A stretch of 64,000 bases of DNA from Iodidimonas nitroreducens (lineage in GTDB: Bacteria > Pseudomonadota > Alphaproteobacteria > Sphingomonadales > Rhodothalassiaceae): assembly GCA_000710935.1 (NCBI GenBank), contig BAYV01000011.1:88328-152327 (forward strand). Reading direction: 5' to 3'. Of the stretch, positions 7,905 through 16,324 are shown piece by piece. Made by a program: the position numbers and the translations under genes. The notes below the pieces were generated by a model that saw only the letters and a program-made list of their open reading frames with translations, was not told where the DNA came from and ran no database searches. Position 1 is the first letter of the stretch. Each line of letters begins with the position of its first letter.

Positions 7905-8795
7905 TCAGGGATCGGGAAAGGCTTCGAGATCGGCGCGGCTGGGCACCCCGGCGCGGCCCCCGGGGCGGCTGACCTTGATCGCCGCCGCCTGATTGGCAAA
8001 GCGCACGGCATCGGGTTCGTCTTTGCCCTCGCCCAAAGCAAGGGCAAAGGCCCCATGCCACACATCGCCCGCCCCCAATGTATCGCGCACCGTCACTTTT
8101 GGGGCCGGAAAATGAGTGATCGCCCGCTGATCATGGACCAAAGTTCCGGCGGCGCCCAAGGTGACACAACACCACGCCCCGGTTTTCCGGGCGATCATCG
8201 CCAGCATCGCTTCGGGATCATCCTTGCCGCAATAATCGGCCAGGCCCGGCTGGGAAAAGGCGATATGGCTGGCCGCCCTGATCAGGCCATCCTGGCCCGC
8301 CAGCGGCATATCCGCATCCAATATCGCCGGAATCCCATGCTTTTTGGCCTGATCGAGCAGGGCAGTGGCCCCTTTTGGCCAGCGGCAATCCGCCAAACAG
8401 GCGGCAAAGGGGCGGATATCCACCGAGGTCAACCAATCACAGGCATCGGGGATCGCAGGATCAAGGAAATTGACGATCATCCGTTCGCCGGACCGGTCCA
8501 CACAGACCGATGAGAGCGAGGATCGGCAGCCAGGATAACGCCGGAGATGGCTAAGCTCTACCCCATAATCGGCCAATTCGGCAGTGATCAGATCGGCAAT
8601 GGGATCATCCCCCAAGCGGGTGATCAGCGAGGCTTCGCCGCCCAGCCGGACAATGGCCACTGCTGCCGTCGCCGCCGGACCGCCCCCCATCTGGCTGCAG
8701 GCACTGGCCCGATATTTTTCGCCGCGATCGGGCAGGCTTTCCACAGAAAACAAAAGATCCTGAACGGCATGGCCAAGACAAAGAATTCGTGCCAT
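7905..8795 (-). CDS. PfkB-family sugar kinase, YihV-like sulfofructose kinase candidate
   Basis: 296 residues, the size of E. coli YihV. The N-terminal MGGGPAATAAVA (36-47) and C-terminal DTLGAGDVWHGAF (238-250, catalytic base Asp244) are PfkB signatures. Several stretches closely match YihV as I remember it: GERMIVNF, LADCRW, HIAFSQPGL and RPGGRAGVP. The inferred reaction is ATP-dependent phosphorylation of 6-deoxy-6-sulfofructose at C1, feeding the aldolase at 17743-18789. It is divergent from the exporter gene, with the palindrome at 8909-8927 between them. A generic ribokinase-type role remains possible. Confidence 0.8.
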   Translation of the reverse strand: MARILCLGHAVQDLLFSVESLPDRGEKYRASACSQMGGGPAATAAVAIVRLGGEASLITRLGDDPIADLITAELADYGVELSHLRRYPGCRSSLSSVCVDRSGERMIVNFLDPAIPDACDWLTSVDIRPFAACLADCRWPKGATALLDQAKKHGIPAILDADMPLAGQDGLIRAASHIAFSQPGLADYCGKDDPEAMLAMIARKTGAWCCVTLGAAGTLVHDQRAITHFPAPKVTVRDTLGAGDVWHGAFALALGEGKDEPDAVRFANQAAAIKVSRPGGRAGVPSRADLEAFPDP

Positions 8796-8908
8796 CCCTT
8801 TATGCTCCTTTCATCTCAGCCCTGTTCAGCCACTCGCCGCTGATCTATAAAGCCATGAGCTTGGGCAATAGTTTTTCTATTGATATGCAAAAGCAAATAT
8901 TGCTAACT

Positions 8909-8927
8909 CTTTTATAAGATATAAAAG
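8909..8927. promoter_or_regulatory. palindromic operator between the kinase and the exporter
   Basis: CTTTTATAAGATATAAAAG is a perfect 8+3+8 inverted repeat in the divergent intergenic region. It shares the TTATAA..TTATAA character of the other AT-rich palindromes in this locus. Confidence 0.5.
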
Positions 8928-9010
8928 CCAGAAGGCTGGCGGTTTGTCCAGCCCGGAAGCCATGCCATCTGAATGCGGCCCGCAGATCAAGAGAAAGGCG
9001 TTTCATCACA

Positions 9011-9994
9011 GTGACCCAATATCTGGCGCAGATGCGAAGCCTTGTCCCCGGCCTTGTGCTGTGTTTCACCATCGCGGCGGCGGCGAATTTTCTGTCCGAG
9101 CATTATGGCGCGCCGGTGATGCTGTTTGCCCTGCTTTTGGGGATGGCCTTTCATTTTCTGGCCGAAGATGGCAAATGCCTTGCGGGGATCGAGTTCACGG
9201 CCAAGCGTCTGTTGCGGATCGGGGTGGCGCTTTTGGGGGCGCGGGTGACGGCCGGGCAGATCACCAGCCTTGGGATCGGGCCGGTGATTGCGATCCCGGC
9301 GCTCGTTCTGATCACCATTTTATTTGGCATTCTGTTTTCCCGCCTGCTTGGAAAATCGGTGCGTTTGGGCCTTCTCACCGGCGGTGCGGTGGCGATCTGC
9401 GGGGCCTCAGCGGCATTGGCCATTGTCGCTGTTTTGCCCCCTGAAGATGGCGAGACGGATACCCTGTTCACGGTGATTGCGGTCACCACATTATCCACCA
9501 TTGCGATGATCGCCTATCCCATTTTCTATGCCACATTGGGGCTGGATGATGCCGGGATCGGCTTTTTGCTGGGGGCCACCATCCATGATGTAGCGCAGGT
9601 GGTGGGGGCTGGCTATGCGGTATCGGATGGGGCAGGGGATGTGGCCACCTATGTGAAAATGCTGCGGGTGAGCCTGCTGCCGATTGTGGTGCTGGCCATT
9701 GCCTTTATGTATCGCAAGCAGAAAAGCGGCGATAAAAAAGCTGCGATTCCGGGCTTTGCCATCGCTTTTGGGCTGATTTTACTGGCCAACAGTCTGGGCC
9801 TGATCCCGCCGGTTCTGGCCGGGGCGATGACCGAAGCCTCGCGCTGGTTGCTGGTGGCGGCAATTGCTGCTTTGGGGGTGAAAACATCCCTGAAAGCGAT
9901 GACCGATCTGGGGCCGCGCTATCTGGGGCTGGTGCTGGGGCAAACGGTATTTTTGGCTTTTGCCGCGATTGGCGCACTCTATCTGATCGCGTGA
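9011..9994 (+). CDS. YeiH/YadS-type putative sulfate or sulfite exporter
   Basis: 327 residues, with about ten hydrophobic segments and the family block TGGAVAICGASAALAI followed by LLGATIHDVAQVVGAGYAVS. This is the Cons_hypoth698/PF03601 family of inner-membrane proteins, named TauZ or SuyZ when found beside sulfonate desulfonation genes, where sulfite or sulfate must leave the cell. The presence of suyAB 10 kb away supports that role, and the operator-like palindrome upstream ties it to the same regulon. The 3' end overlaps the convergent dctP gene by 16 bp. The transported ion is inferred, not shown. Confidence 0.8.
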   Translation: MTQYLAQMRSLVPGLVLCFTIAAAANFLSEHYGAPVMLFALLLGMAFHFLAEDGKCLAGIEFTAKRLLRIGVALLGARVTAGQITSLGIGPVIAIPALVLITILFGILFSRLLGKSVRLGLLTGGAVAICGASAALAIVAVLPPEDGETDTLFTVIAVTTLSTIAMIAYPIFYATLGLDDAGIGFLLGATIHDVAQVVGAGYAVSDGAGDVATYVKMLRVSLLPIVVLAIAFMYRKQKSGDKKAAIPGFAIAFGLILLANSLGLIPPVLAGAMTEASRWLLVAAIAALGVKTSLKAMTDLGPRYLGLVLGQTVFLAFAAIGALYLIA

Positions 9995-11040
9995 CCCCGG
10001 GATGATCCGCCCAAGCCTTCACAGCGGGCGATTTCCGCCGTCAAAAGATCCAGCCATTCCGGCCCATAGCGATCCTTATACCATGCACGCAAAGGCTGGG
10101 CGGCCTTGACGAAGGCCGCTTTTTCTTCGGCATCAAGGGTGATCACCGTGCCGCCGGCGGCTTTGAACGCATCAAGGGCTTGTTGCTCGCCTTCTTTTGG
10201 CAATCTGCGGGTGATGGTTTTTAGGGCTGCAAAGCCCTTTTCCACCGCTGCGCGATCCTGTTCGGGCAGCATCGCCCATTGCTTTTCGGAATACCACCAC
10301 ATGGCCGCCATATAGGCATGGCCATCAAGGGTGAGATAATCCAGCGCTTCATGCAGCTTGGCCCCCACAATATCCTGCACGCTGTTTTTGGTGCCTTCCA
10401 CCACACCGGTTGCGAGGGCTGTATAAACCTCGCCCCAGGCGATGGGGGTGGGATTGGCCCCAAAAAGCCGCAAAAGTTCCTGCTGCATGGCCGAAGGGGT
10501 GGAGCGGATTTTCAAACCCGCCAGATCCTGGGGTTTGTGGATCGCTTTGTTTGCAGTGGCCAGATGCCGCCAGCCGCCGGTATCCGAGATCACCATCAGG
10601 CGCAGGCCCAGATCCCGTTCGAGGGCGGCGCGGCGCAACTGATCGAGCATCGGCCCATCCAGCACACAATGTGCCACCGCATCATTGGGTAAAAGATAAG
10701 GCAGATCAAGCACCTGAGCCGCCCCAAACAAACGGCCAATGCCGCCGACCGTGGTCATGTGAATATCCAAAAGGCCGCTGCCCAGCCCATCGAGACATTC
10801 CCGCTCATTGCCGCAAAATTGCCCGGATGGAAATATATCCACCCGCACCCGGCCCACTGTTTCGCGCTCCACCACCTCCTTGAAGGCGGCAGCGCCTTTA
10901 TAATCCTCATCTTCAGGCGAGCTTAAAAAGCCGATGGTGATGATGCGTTCGGGCTGGTCTTTTGCCGATGTCAAAACGCCGATGATCGCGATCACGAACA
11001 GGGCCGCCAGAATGATCATCGCGCGGATTTGCGGGTTCAT
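9979..11040 (-). CDS. TRAP transporter periplasmic substrate-binding protein (DctP type)
   Basis: 353 residues with an N-terminal hydrophobic segment (about 8-24) that may be a signal anchor or signal peptide. The DctP core shows TIGFLSSPEDEDYKGAAAF, VDIFPSGQFCGNERE, and the conserved ligand-arginine block LAGLKIRSTPS followed by PTPIAWGEVYTALATGVVEG. In TRAP binding proteins this Arg usually contacts a carboxylate; a sulfonate could be held similarly. It is last in a dctQ-dctM-dctP operon, 10 bp after dctM. The context suggests sulfoquinovose, its glycoside, or sulfolactate as cargo. Confidence 0.88.
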   Translation of the reverse strand: MNPQIRAMIILAALFVIAIIGVLTSAKDQPERIITIGFLSSPEDEDYKGAAAFKEVVERETVGRVRVDIFPSGQFCGNERECLDGLGSGLLDIHMTTVGGIGRLFGAAQVLDLPYLLPNDAVAHCVLDGPMLDQLRRAALERDLGLRLMVISDTGGWRHLATANKAIHKPQDLAGLKIRSTPSAMQQELLRLFGANPTPIAWGEVYTALATGVVEGTKNSVQDIVGAKLHEALDYLTLDGHAYMAAMWWYSEKQWAMLPEQDRAAVEKGFAALKTITRRLPKEGEQQALDAFKAAGGTVITLDAEEKAAFVKAAQPLRAWYKDRYGPEWLDLLTAEIARCEGLGGSSRGHAIR

Positions 11041-11050
11041 GGCATCCCCC

Positions 11051-12337
11051 TCAGCCCAAACCCATAAGCCGGGGCAGGGTCATGGTGAGGGCGGGGATAT
11101 AGGTGATGAGGAAAATGACAAACACCTGCACCGCCAGAAAGGGCAGCATTTCGCGAATGATGCTTTCCACCTTTTCGCCTGAAACCGAGGCCGCTACGAA
11201 CAAAACAAGCCCCATCGGCGGGGTGGCCAGCCCCACGGTCACATTCACGCACATCACGATGGCGAAATGCAGGGGATCGACCCCCAGATTGATGAACAAA
11301 GGCCCCAAAACCGGCCCCAAAATCATGATCGCCGGGCCGGCATCCAGAAACATGCCCACGATGAACAAAAGGATATTCACCGCAAAAAGCAGGATCAGCA
11401 CATTATCCGATACGCCCCCAAGGCCGCTGGCGATGGTATCGGCCATGCCGGAAACCGAAATCATCCAGGCAAAGGATAAAGCCGCCCCCACCAGTAAAAG
11501 CACCACGCCCGATTGCATCGCCGCTTCACGAAACACATCGGGCAGATCGCGAAAGCGCAAGGTGCGGGTGACGAACAAGGCCACTACAAGGGCATAGGCG
11601 GCGGCAATGGCTGCGGCTTCGGTGGGGGTGAAGATTCCGGCCAAAATCCCCCCGAGCAGGATCACCGGGGTAAGCAGGGCGGGAAAGCTGATTTTGAAGA
11701 TATCATAGCGTTCGCGCAAACTGGCCTTGCGGTTTGAGATGGGATAATTGCGGCTGCGGGCGAGCCGTGCTGTGAGCACCATCATGCCCCCGGCGATCAG
11801 AATACCGGGCACGATGCCTGCGGCAAACAACCCACCCACCGAGACATTCATGATGAAAGCATAGATGATCATGATGCCCGATGGTGGAATGATTGGCCCC
11901 ACAACCGAGCTGGCCGCGGTGATGGCGGCGGCAAAGGGGCGGGAATAGCCGCTTTTATGCATGGCCGGGATGAGCATTTTGCCCAAGGCCGAGGTATCGG
12001 CCACCGCCGAGCCGGACAGCCCCGCAAACAGGATGGATGACAGGATATTCACCTGAGCCAGGCCGCCCCGCACATGGCCGATCAGCGATTGGGAAAAACG
12101 CACCAGGGCTTCGGTGATGCCGCCCCGGTTCATGATTTCACCCGCCAGAATGAAAAAGGGCACGGCCATCAGGGGGAAGCTATCCATGCCATTATAAAGC
12201 CGCGATAAAAGAGCGGGCAGATAGCGCCCCTGCCCATCGATCACAAGGCTTAATCCCGGCCCGATCAGAAGGGCAAAAACCACCGGCGTGCCAATCGCCA
12301 GCAAAAAGATGAAAATCCAGAAATAAGCCAGCGACAT
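11051..12337 (-). CDS. TRAP transporter large permease (DctM type)
   Basis: 428 residues and about twelve membrane segments. Family blocks are PFFILAGEIMNRGGITEALVR, LFAGLSGSAVADTSALGKML, VVGPIIPPSGIMIIY, and MFLDAGPAIMILGPVLGPL. It is the sodium-coupled transport subunit working with DctQ and the periplasmic binding protein. It follows dctQ by 3 bp and precedes dctP by 10 bp, so the three form one operon. Length and motifs are complete, with no sign of decay. Confidence 0.92.
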   Translation of the reverse strand: MSLAYFWIFIFLLAIGTPVVFALLIGPGLSLVIDGQGRYLPALLSRLYNGMDSFPLMAVPFFILAGEIMNRGGITEALVRFSQSLIGHVRGGLAQVNILSSILFAGLSGSAVADTSALGKMLIPAMHKSGYSRPFAAAITAASSVVGPIIPPSGIMIIYAFIMNVSVGGLFAAGIVPGILIAGGMMVLTARLARSRNYPISNRKASLRERYDIFKISFPALLTPVILLGGILAGIFTPTEAAAIAAAYALVVALFVTRTLRFRDLPDVFREAAMQSGVVLLLVGAALSFAWMISVSGMADTIASGLGGVSDNVLILLFAVNILLFIVGMFLDAGPAIMILGPVLGPLFINLGVDPLHFAIVMCVNVTVGLATPPMGLVLFVAASVSGEKVESIIREMLPFLAVQVFVIFLITYIPALTMTLPRLMGLG

Positions 12338-12340
12338 CGG

Positions 12341-12919
12341 CTATTCCCCCTCGATCACGGGGCGGGCAGGGGCGAGAGGATAGCCGCCATCGGGATCGAT
12401 CAGATGCATCACCCCGCGCAAAAGATGTTCGATCGCCACCGACATTAGGGTCAAAAGCCCGATGGGCATGATCGCATAGAAAAAAGCCATGGGGATGGGC
12501 AGGCTGGCGGCGCTGATATCGGCCCCGCGCGCCACAAATCCAAAGCTCAGTTCAAACAGAACGAACAAAATCCACAAAACCAGCGCATCGATCAGAATTT
12601 TGAGGGCGGCCTGAAGGCGAACCGGCAGCGGGGTGATCAGCATCAGAATGGCCACCGCCGCCCCCCGGCGATAAGCCCAGGGGGCAACCAGAAAGGCCGA
12701 CCACACCATCAGCGCCTTGGCCAGTTCCTCGGTCCAGATCAGGCTATCATTGAGAGCATAGCGGAAAAGCACCTGCAACAGAACGATCCCCAGCATGGCC
12801 ATCAAAAAGACCACCGAAAGCGTGCGCCCGGCGCGCGAAAGCCCTTGATTGATGCGCCCCAGACCATGAATGATGGACAGGATCGAAAAACCTGAGGGCT
12901 TGGGCTGGTTTTCGGGCAT
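12341..12919 (-). CDS. TRAP transporter small permease (DctQ type)
   Basis: 192 residues with four predicted membrane segments. LLQVLFRYALNDSLIWTEEL followed by AKALMVWSAFLVAPWAYRRG is the DctQ signature. It begins the operon; the palindrome at 12940-12957 is 21 bp upstream of the start and would overlap its promoter. Substrate as for the partner subunits. Confidence 0.9.
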   Translation of the reverse strand: MPENQPKPSGFSILSIIHGLGRINQGLSRAGRTLSVVFLMAMLGIVLLQVLFRYALNDSLIWTEELAKALMVWSAFLVAPWAYRRGAAVAILMLITPLPVRLQAALKILIDALVLWILFVLFELSFGFVARGADISAASLPIPMAFFYAIMPIGLLTLMSVAIEHLLRGVMHLIDPDGGYPLAPARPVIEGE

Positions 12920-12939
12920 TCCTGACTATCCCAACTTAT

Positions 12940-12957
12940 CTATCTTATATATGATAG
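12940..12957. promoter_or_regulatory. near-perfect palindromic operator between dctQ and the epimerase
   Basis: CTATCTTATATATGATAG is an inverted repeat with one central-flank mismatch pair. It lies between divergent transcription units and shares TATCTTATAT with the operator at 19798-19813. Confidence 0.5.
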
Positions 12958-13069
12958 CTTTTATGATGCAGTAAGGATAGGCTTTTTTGCCACATCTGAA
13001 ACCGCGCTATTCAGGCCATTCAGGCCAATTGGGGCATGTAAAATCAATTTTGGGGCACGAAAACAGATT

Positions 13070-14110
13070 ATGCAGCGGATTATTATATCAGGCCATGGGC
13101 TGATGGCCGACCTCATCCCCATGGGGGCGGTTTTGCAGCGTTTGCAGATCAGCCTGCCCAATAGCTTACCCAACAATTTACCCAATAGATTACCCAATAG
13201 CTTACCGAGGGCGGACTCTCCTCGCGATCTGACTTTGGGCTTTCCCGATCCGGCCGCCTATCCTGATTTTTCGCCTCATTTCGGGGCCACCGCAGGCCGC
13301 TATGCCAATCGCATCCGGGATGGCCGTTTTGAGCTTGATGGGAAAATTATTCAGCTCAGCTGCAATCAGGATGGTCGCCATCATCTGCATGGGGGCCAGC
13401 GCGGCTTTGGCAAAAGGGAATGGACGCTTTTGGATCATGGGGCGGATTGGGCGGACTGGGGCTATGAGGCAGCGGATGGCGAAGAAGGCTATCCCGGTGC
13501 CTGTGAGGTGCGCTGCAGCTATCGCCTTTTGCCCGGGCCCATTTTGCGGGTGGAGCTGATGGCCCGCAGCACCAAGCCCACTATTATCAATCTAGTGCAT
13601 CACAGCTATTTCAATCTTGATGGCGGGGGTACGATCCATGAGGCCCGGCTTGAAATCGACGCCGATCATTATGTGCCCGTGGATGAGGCTGCGCTGCCTT
13701 ATGATGGGGTGCAGCCGGTGGCTGGTACCCCCTTTGATTTTCGCACCGCCCGGCCGATCCACGCCAAAGCCGCAGGGGATGAACAGGCCTTCCCCTATGA
13801 TCATTGTTTCATTCTATCGTCGCCCATCGGTGCCGATGGCCTGCGCCGGGCTGCCCGGCTATCGGGGGCGCGGCAGGATCTGGCGATGGAGCTATGGACC
13901 AATCAGCCCGCCGTGCAATTTTATGCCGGGCACAAGATCAAGACCGCCATTCCCGGGCATCAGGGCGTGGCCTATGGTGCCTTTTCCGGTTTGTGCCTCG
14001 AACCGCAAATCCCCCCCGATAGCCCGAACGGGCCCTTTCGGGCGCATGCCATCCTCCGCCCCGGTGAAGACTATCACCAGATCAGCGAATTTCGCTTTTA
14101 CCCGCTATGA
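13070..14110 (+). CDS. aldose 1-epimerase family protein (possible sulfoquinovose mutarotase)
   Basis: 346 residues of the GalM/YihR fold. Diagnostic blocks are GATAGRYANRIRDG, HHLHGGQRGFGKREW, a catalytic-type His in NLVHHSYFNLDGGG, VAGTPFDF and YDHCF. Such enzymes interconvert alpha and beta anomers. E. coli YihR does this for sulfoquinovose, and the setting suggests the same here. Near residues 30-46 there are four PNxL repeats encoded by a 12-bp tandem repeat, an in-frame expansion in what is normally a short loop. The 3' end overlaps the convergent GH31 gene by 6 bp. Confidence 0.82.
   Translation: MQRIIISGHGLMADLIPMGAVLQRLQISLPNSLPNNLPNRLPNSLPRADSPRDLTLGFPDPAAYPDFSPHFGATAGRYANRIRDGRFELDGKIIQLSCNQDGRHHLHGGQRGFGKREWTLLDHGADWADWGYEAADGEEGYPGACEVRCSYRLLPGPILRVELMARSTKPTIINLVHHSYFNLDGGGTIHEARLEIDADHYVPVDEAALPYDGVQPVAGTPFDFRTARPIHAKAAGDEQAFPYDHCFILSSPIGADGLRRAARLSGARQDLAMELWTNQPAVQFYAGHKIKTAIPGHQGVAYGAFSGLCLEPQIPPDSPNGPFRAHAILRPGEDYHQISEFRFYPL
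13157..13204 (+). repeat. four tandem 12-bp repeats inside the epimerase gene
   Basis: CCCAATAGCTTA, CCCAACAATTTA, CCCAATAGATTA and CCCAATAGCTTA follow one another, coding PNSL, PNNL, PNRL and PNSL. The unit length keeps the frame, so copy number could vary without destroying the protein. Confidence 0.9.
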
Positions 14111-16273
14111 AGCGATGAACCCGCTGCCCGCTTCCCAGATCAGGCTGATGGGCGGGCGGCCCTCCACAAGGCTGAGGGCATCTGTGCGGCTGACCGCCGG
14201 GCCAAGGGGGATCTGCGCGCCCTTTCTGGCGAAAACAGCGATCTCGTCCAGCGCCAGTTGCAGGTGATGGCAGCGCCCGCCCATGAAAGCTTCGCCCGCT
14301 GCGGGTGTTGTGGCCTCGCCCCTGATCAGGGCCGGAATCGGCAGGCGAATCCAATCCCCTTGAGGTAGAAAGGCCGTTACATTTCCATCGGGATCAAGGC
14401 AGGGGGCCACCAAAAGATCGGGGCCACATAAAAATTGGGTGTCAAAGCCCCAGGCGGCGCGATCATCGGGAAAGCCTAAAACCATCGCGCGCTGCACCGG
14501 CAGGCCGCTTTGATGGGCCATTTCCATGGCCTGCCAAAGATAAGGCAGCAGGCGATAGCGCAGGCGCAGGGCATCCATCACCGCCCCTTCGGCCGTCTCG
14601 CCATAGCTCCAGGGTTCGCGCGGGCCAATGCCATGAAGGCGCATATGGGCCGCGAAAACCGCCGCCTGCGCCCAGCGGGTATAGAGCACCTGATCGCGTT
14701 GATCGCCATAAAACCCGCCCACATCCGTGGCATAAAAAGGCCCGCCCGATAGGCCCCAGCTTTGCCCGCCGCGCAGGCTGGCCGCCAGCCCTTCAAAATC
14801 GGCCTGCGGGTCGCCCCCCCAATGGGCGGGATAGCGCTGGGAACCCGCCCAAGCAGATCGGCTGAATAAAAAGGCCCCCGAAGGGCAAAAGGCGGTCGCC
14901 GCCTCATAGCAGCAGCGATTATATAAAAGGCTGTAAACATTGTGTAATTCTGCACCCGTTGCGCCATTATAGGCGATCATGTCCTCGGTGACCTGCTCGC
15001 CGAAATCGGGCTTGAGCATATCGATGCCCAGATCAAACAGGGCCTGATGGGACTCGCGCCAGAAGGCATAGGCATCGGGATGGGTGAAATCGATGAGGCC
15101 TGAGGCCGGCAAAGGCGTGAGCACCGCGCCGAACGGCTCCAGATCCCATTCATAGCGATAGGGCTCGCCGCTTTCGGCATCCTTTAAAAGCCAGCCTTTG
15201 GCGGCCAGATCGTCAAATAAGGGGCCATCGACCGAGACCATGGGATATTCCCAGACACAGATGCGAAAGCCCATGGATTTCAAGGCGCTGATCACCTGCT
15301 TGGGATCGGGATAGCGTTTGGGATCGAAACCGAATTGAAAGCGGCGATCGGTATCCTGCCAGGCCCGGCCATCAAAGGTGATGACATCGCACGGCATATC
15401 ATGATCCCGCACGGCCTTGGCGGCGTCCAGAATCTCGTCGGCGGTGCGGTAATAGGCTTTCGATAAAATAACCCCAAGGCTCCAAAGCGGGGGCATAGGG
15501 GGGCGGCCGGTCAGCGCCGTATACTGGCCGATGATCGCCGCCCCATCATCGCCGGTGAAGAGAAAGAGATCGAGATGTTCATCGGCCAGATCAAGCACAT
15601 AGCTGCGATGTGACCAGGGCGCATAGCCAATGGCGTGGGTCACATCAAAAGGGGTGTGAACGAACAGACCCCAGCCTTTGGGGCTGAAGGCAAAGGGGGT
15701 GTTTTTATAAGAATGTTCACCATTCACCCCCAGCGCATCTTCATTATGGCTGCAAATGATCTGGCCGCGCCGATCCAGCCGCCCCCATTTTTCGCCCAAA
15801 CCATAGATCGGCTCATCATGATCCAAGGCAAGGGAGATGAGCCAGCCCCGGGATGTGCTCCCGCTTTTGGGCCGGCGCGCGAAAGGCGGCAGGCGGTGGC
15901 GGCGCACGAAATGGCCATCATCGGCGCTTTTGATCAGGCATTTGCCGTTTTTTTCGAGCGCAAAGGAAAAAGGATCGAACTGGATCACAAGGCTGAGATC
16001 ACCAGCGTTGACGCGGGCGGTCTCGCCATTCTCCGCCAAAGCAAGGCTGGGCGCGCGGGCATCCGGTTCGTGGCTGATGATCCCATAATCATGAAGGATG
16101 GCCCCCTCATCAAGGCTGCGCAGGCGCAAACCCTGATCATAGAAGCTGATGGCAAGGGACCCTTGGTTGCTGATCAGAAGGACGGATCGATCCTTCATGA
16201 TTTCGGGGGGTGCGATGATGCGTAAAGGCGCAATCCGGCCCCATGATGGGGTGGGGATCGTGGCGTCAGCCAT
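14105..16273 (-). CDS. GH31 alpha-glycosidase, YicI-like; candidate sulfoquinovosidase
   Basis: 722 residues. The nucleophile motif is KPDFGEQ (Asp423) and the acid/base is in HWGGDPQADFEGLAASLRGG (Asp488); the spacing matches YicI alpha-xylosidase. A subsite loop that in YicI reads FDCFWM is here FDGRAWQ (residues 300-306), which introduces an Arg and removes the Cys-Phe pair. A basic residue there could suit a sulfonate, but classical sulfoquinovosidases use a different arrangement. There is no signal peptide, so it acts in the cytoplasm after uptake. It is third in the operon after the aldolase and the isomerase. Activity on xylosides cannot be excluded. Confidence 0.85.
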   Translation of the reverse strand: MADATIPTPSWGRIAPLRIIAPPEIMKDRSVLLISNQGSLAISFYDQGLRLRSLDEGAILHDYGIISHEPDARAPSLALAENGETARVNAGDLSLVIQFDPFSFALEKNGKCLIKSADDGHFVRRHRLPPFARRPKSGSTSRGWLISLALDHDEPIYGLGEKWGRLDRRGQIICSHNEDALGVNGEHSYKNTPFAFSPKGWGLFVHTPFDVTHAIGYAPWSHRSYVLDLADEHLDLFLFTGDDGAAIIGQYTALTGRPPMPPLWSLGVILSKAYYRTADEILDAAKAVRDHDMPCDVITFDGRAWQDTDRRFQFGFDPKRYPDPKQVISALKSMGFRICVWEYPMVSVDGPLFDDLAAKGWLLKDAESGEPYRYEWDLEPFGAVLTPLPASGLIDFTHPDAYAFWRESHQALFDLGIDMLKPDFGEQVTEDMIAYNGATGAELHNVYSLLYNRCCYEAATAFCPSGAFLFSRSAWAGSQRYPAHWGGDPQADFEGLAASLRGGQSWGLSGGPFYATDVGGFYGDQRDQVLYTRWAQAAVFAAHMRLHGIGPREPWSYGETAEGAVMDALRLRYRLLPYLWQAMEMAHQSGLPVQRAMVLGFPDDRAAWGFDTQFLCGPDLLVAPCLDPDGNVTAFLPQGDWIRLPIPALIRGEATTPAAGEAFMGGRCHHLQLALDEIAVFARKGAQIPLGPAVSRTDALSLVEGRPPISLIWEAGSGFIAS

Positions 16274-16285
16274 GGGTCGAAACCC

Positions 16286-16316
16286 CTTGTGGGCCCTCTT
16301 GTGGGCCCTCTTGTGG
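16286..16316. repeat. short 12-bp tandem repeat in the GH31 leader
   Basis: TTGTGGGCCCTC occurs twice and is followed by a partial third TTGTGGG, between the isomerase stop and the GH31 start. On the coding strand the repeat gives AAGAGGG-type purine runs that may affect ribosome access. Confidence 0.7.
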
Positions 16317-16324
16317 GATGAGCA

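Noticed and set aside
13157..13204. Tandem repeats considered as a CRISPR array
   Set aside because: Units are 12 bp, contiguous, without spacers, and lie in frame in a coding sequence. No CRISPR array or cas gene was seen in the window.
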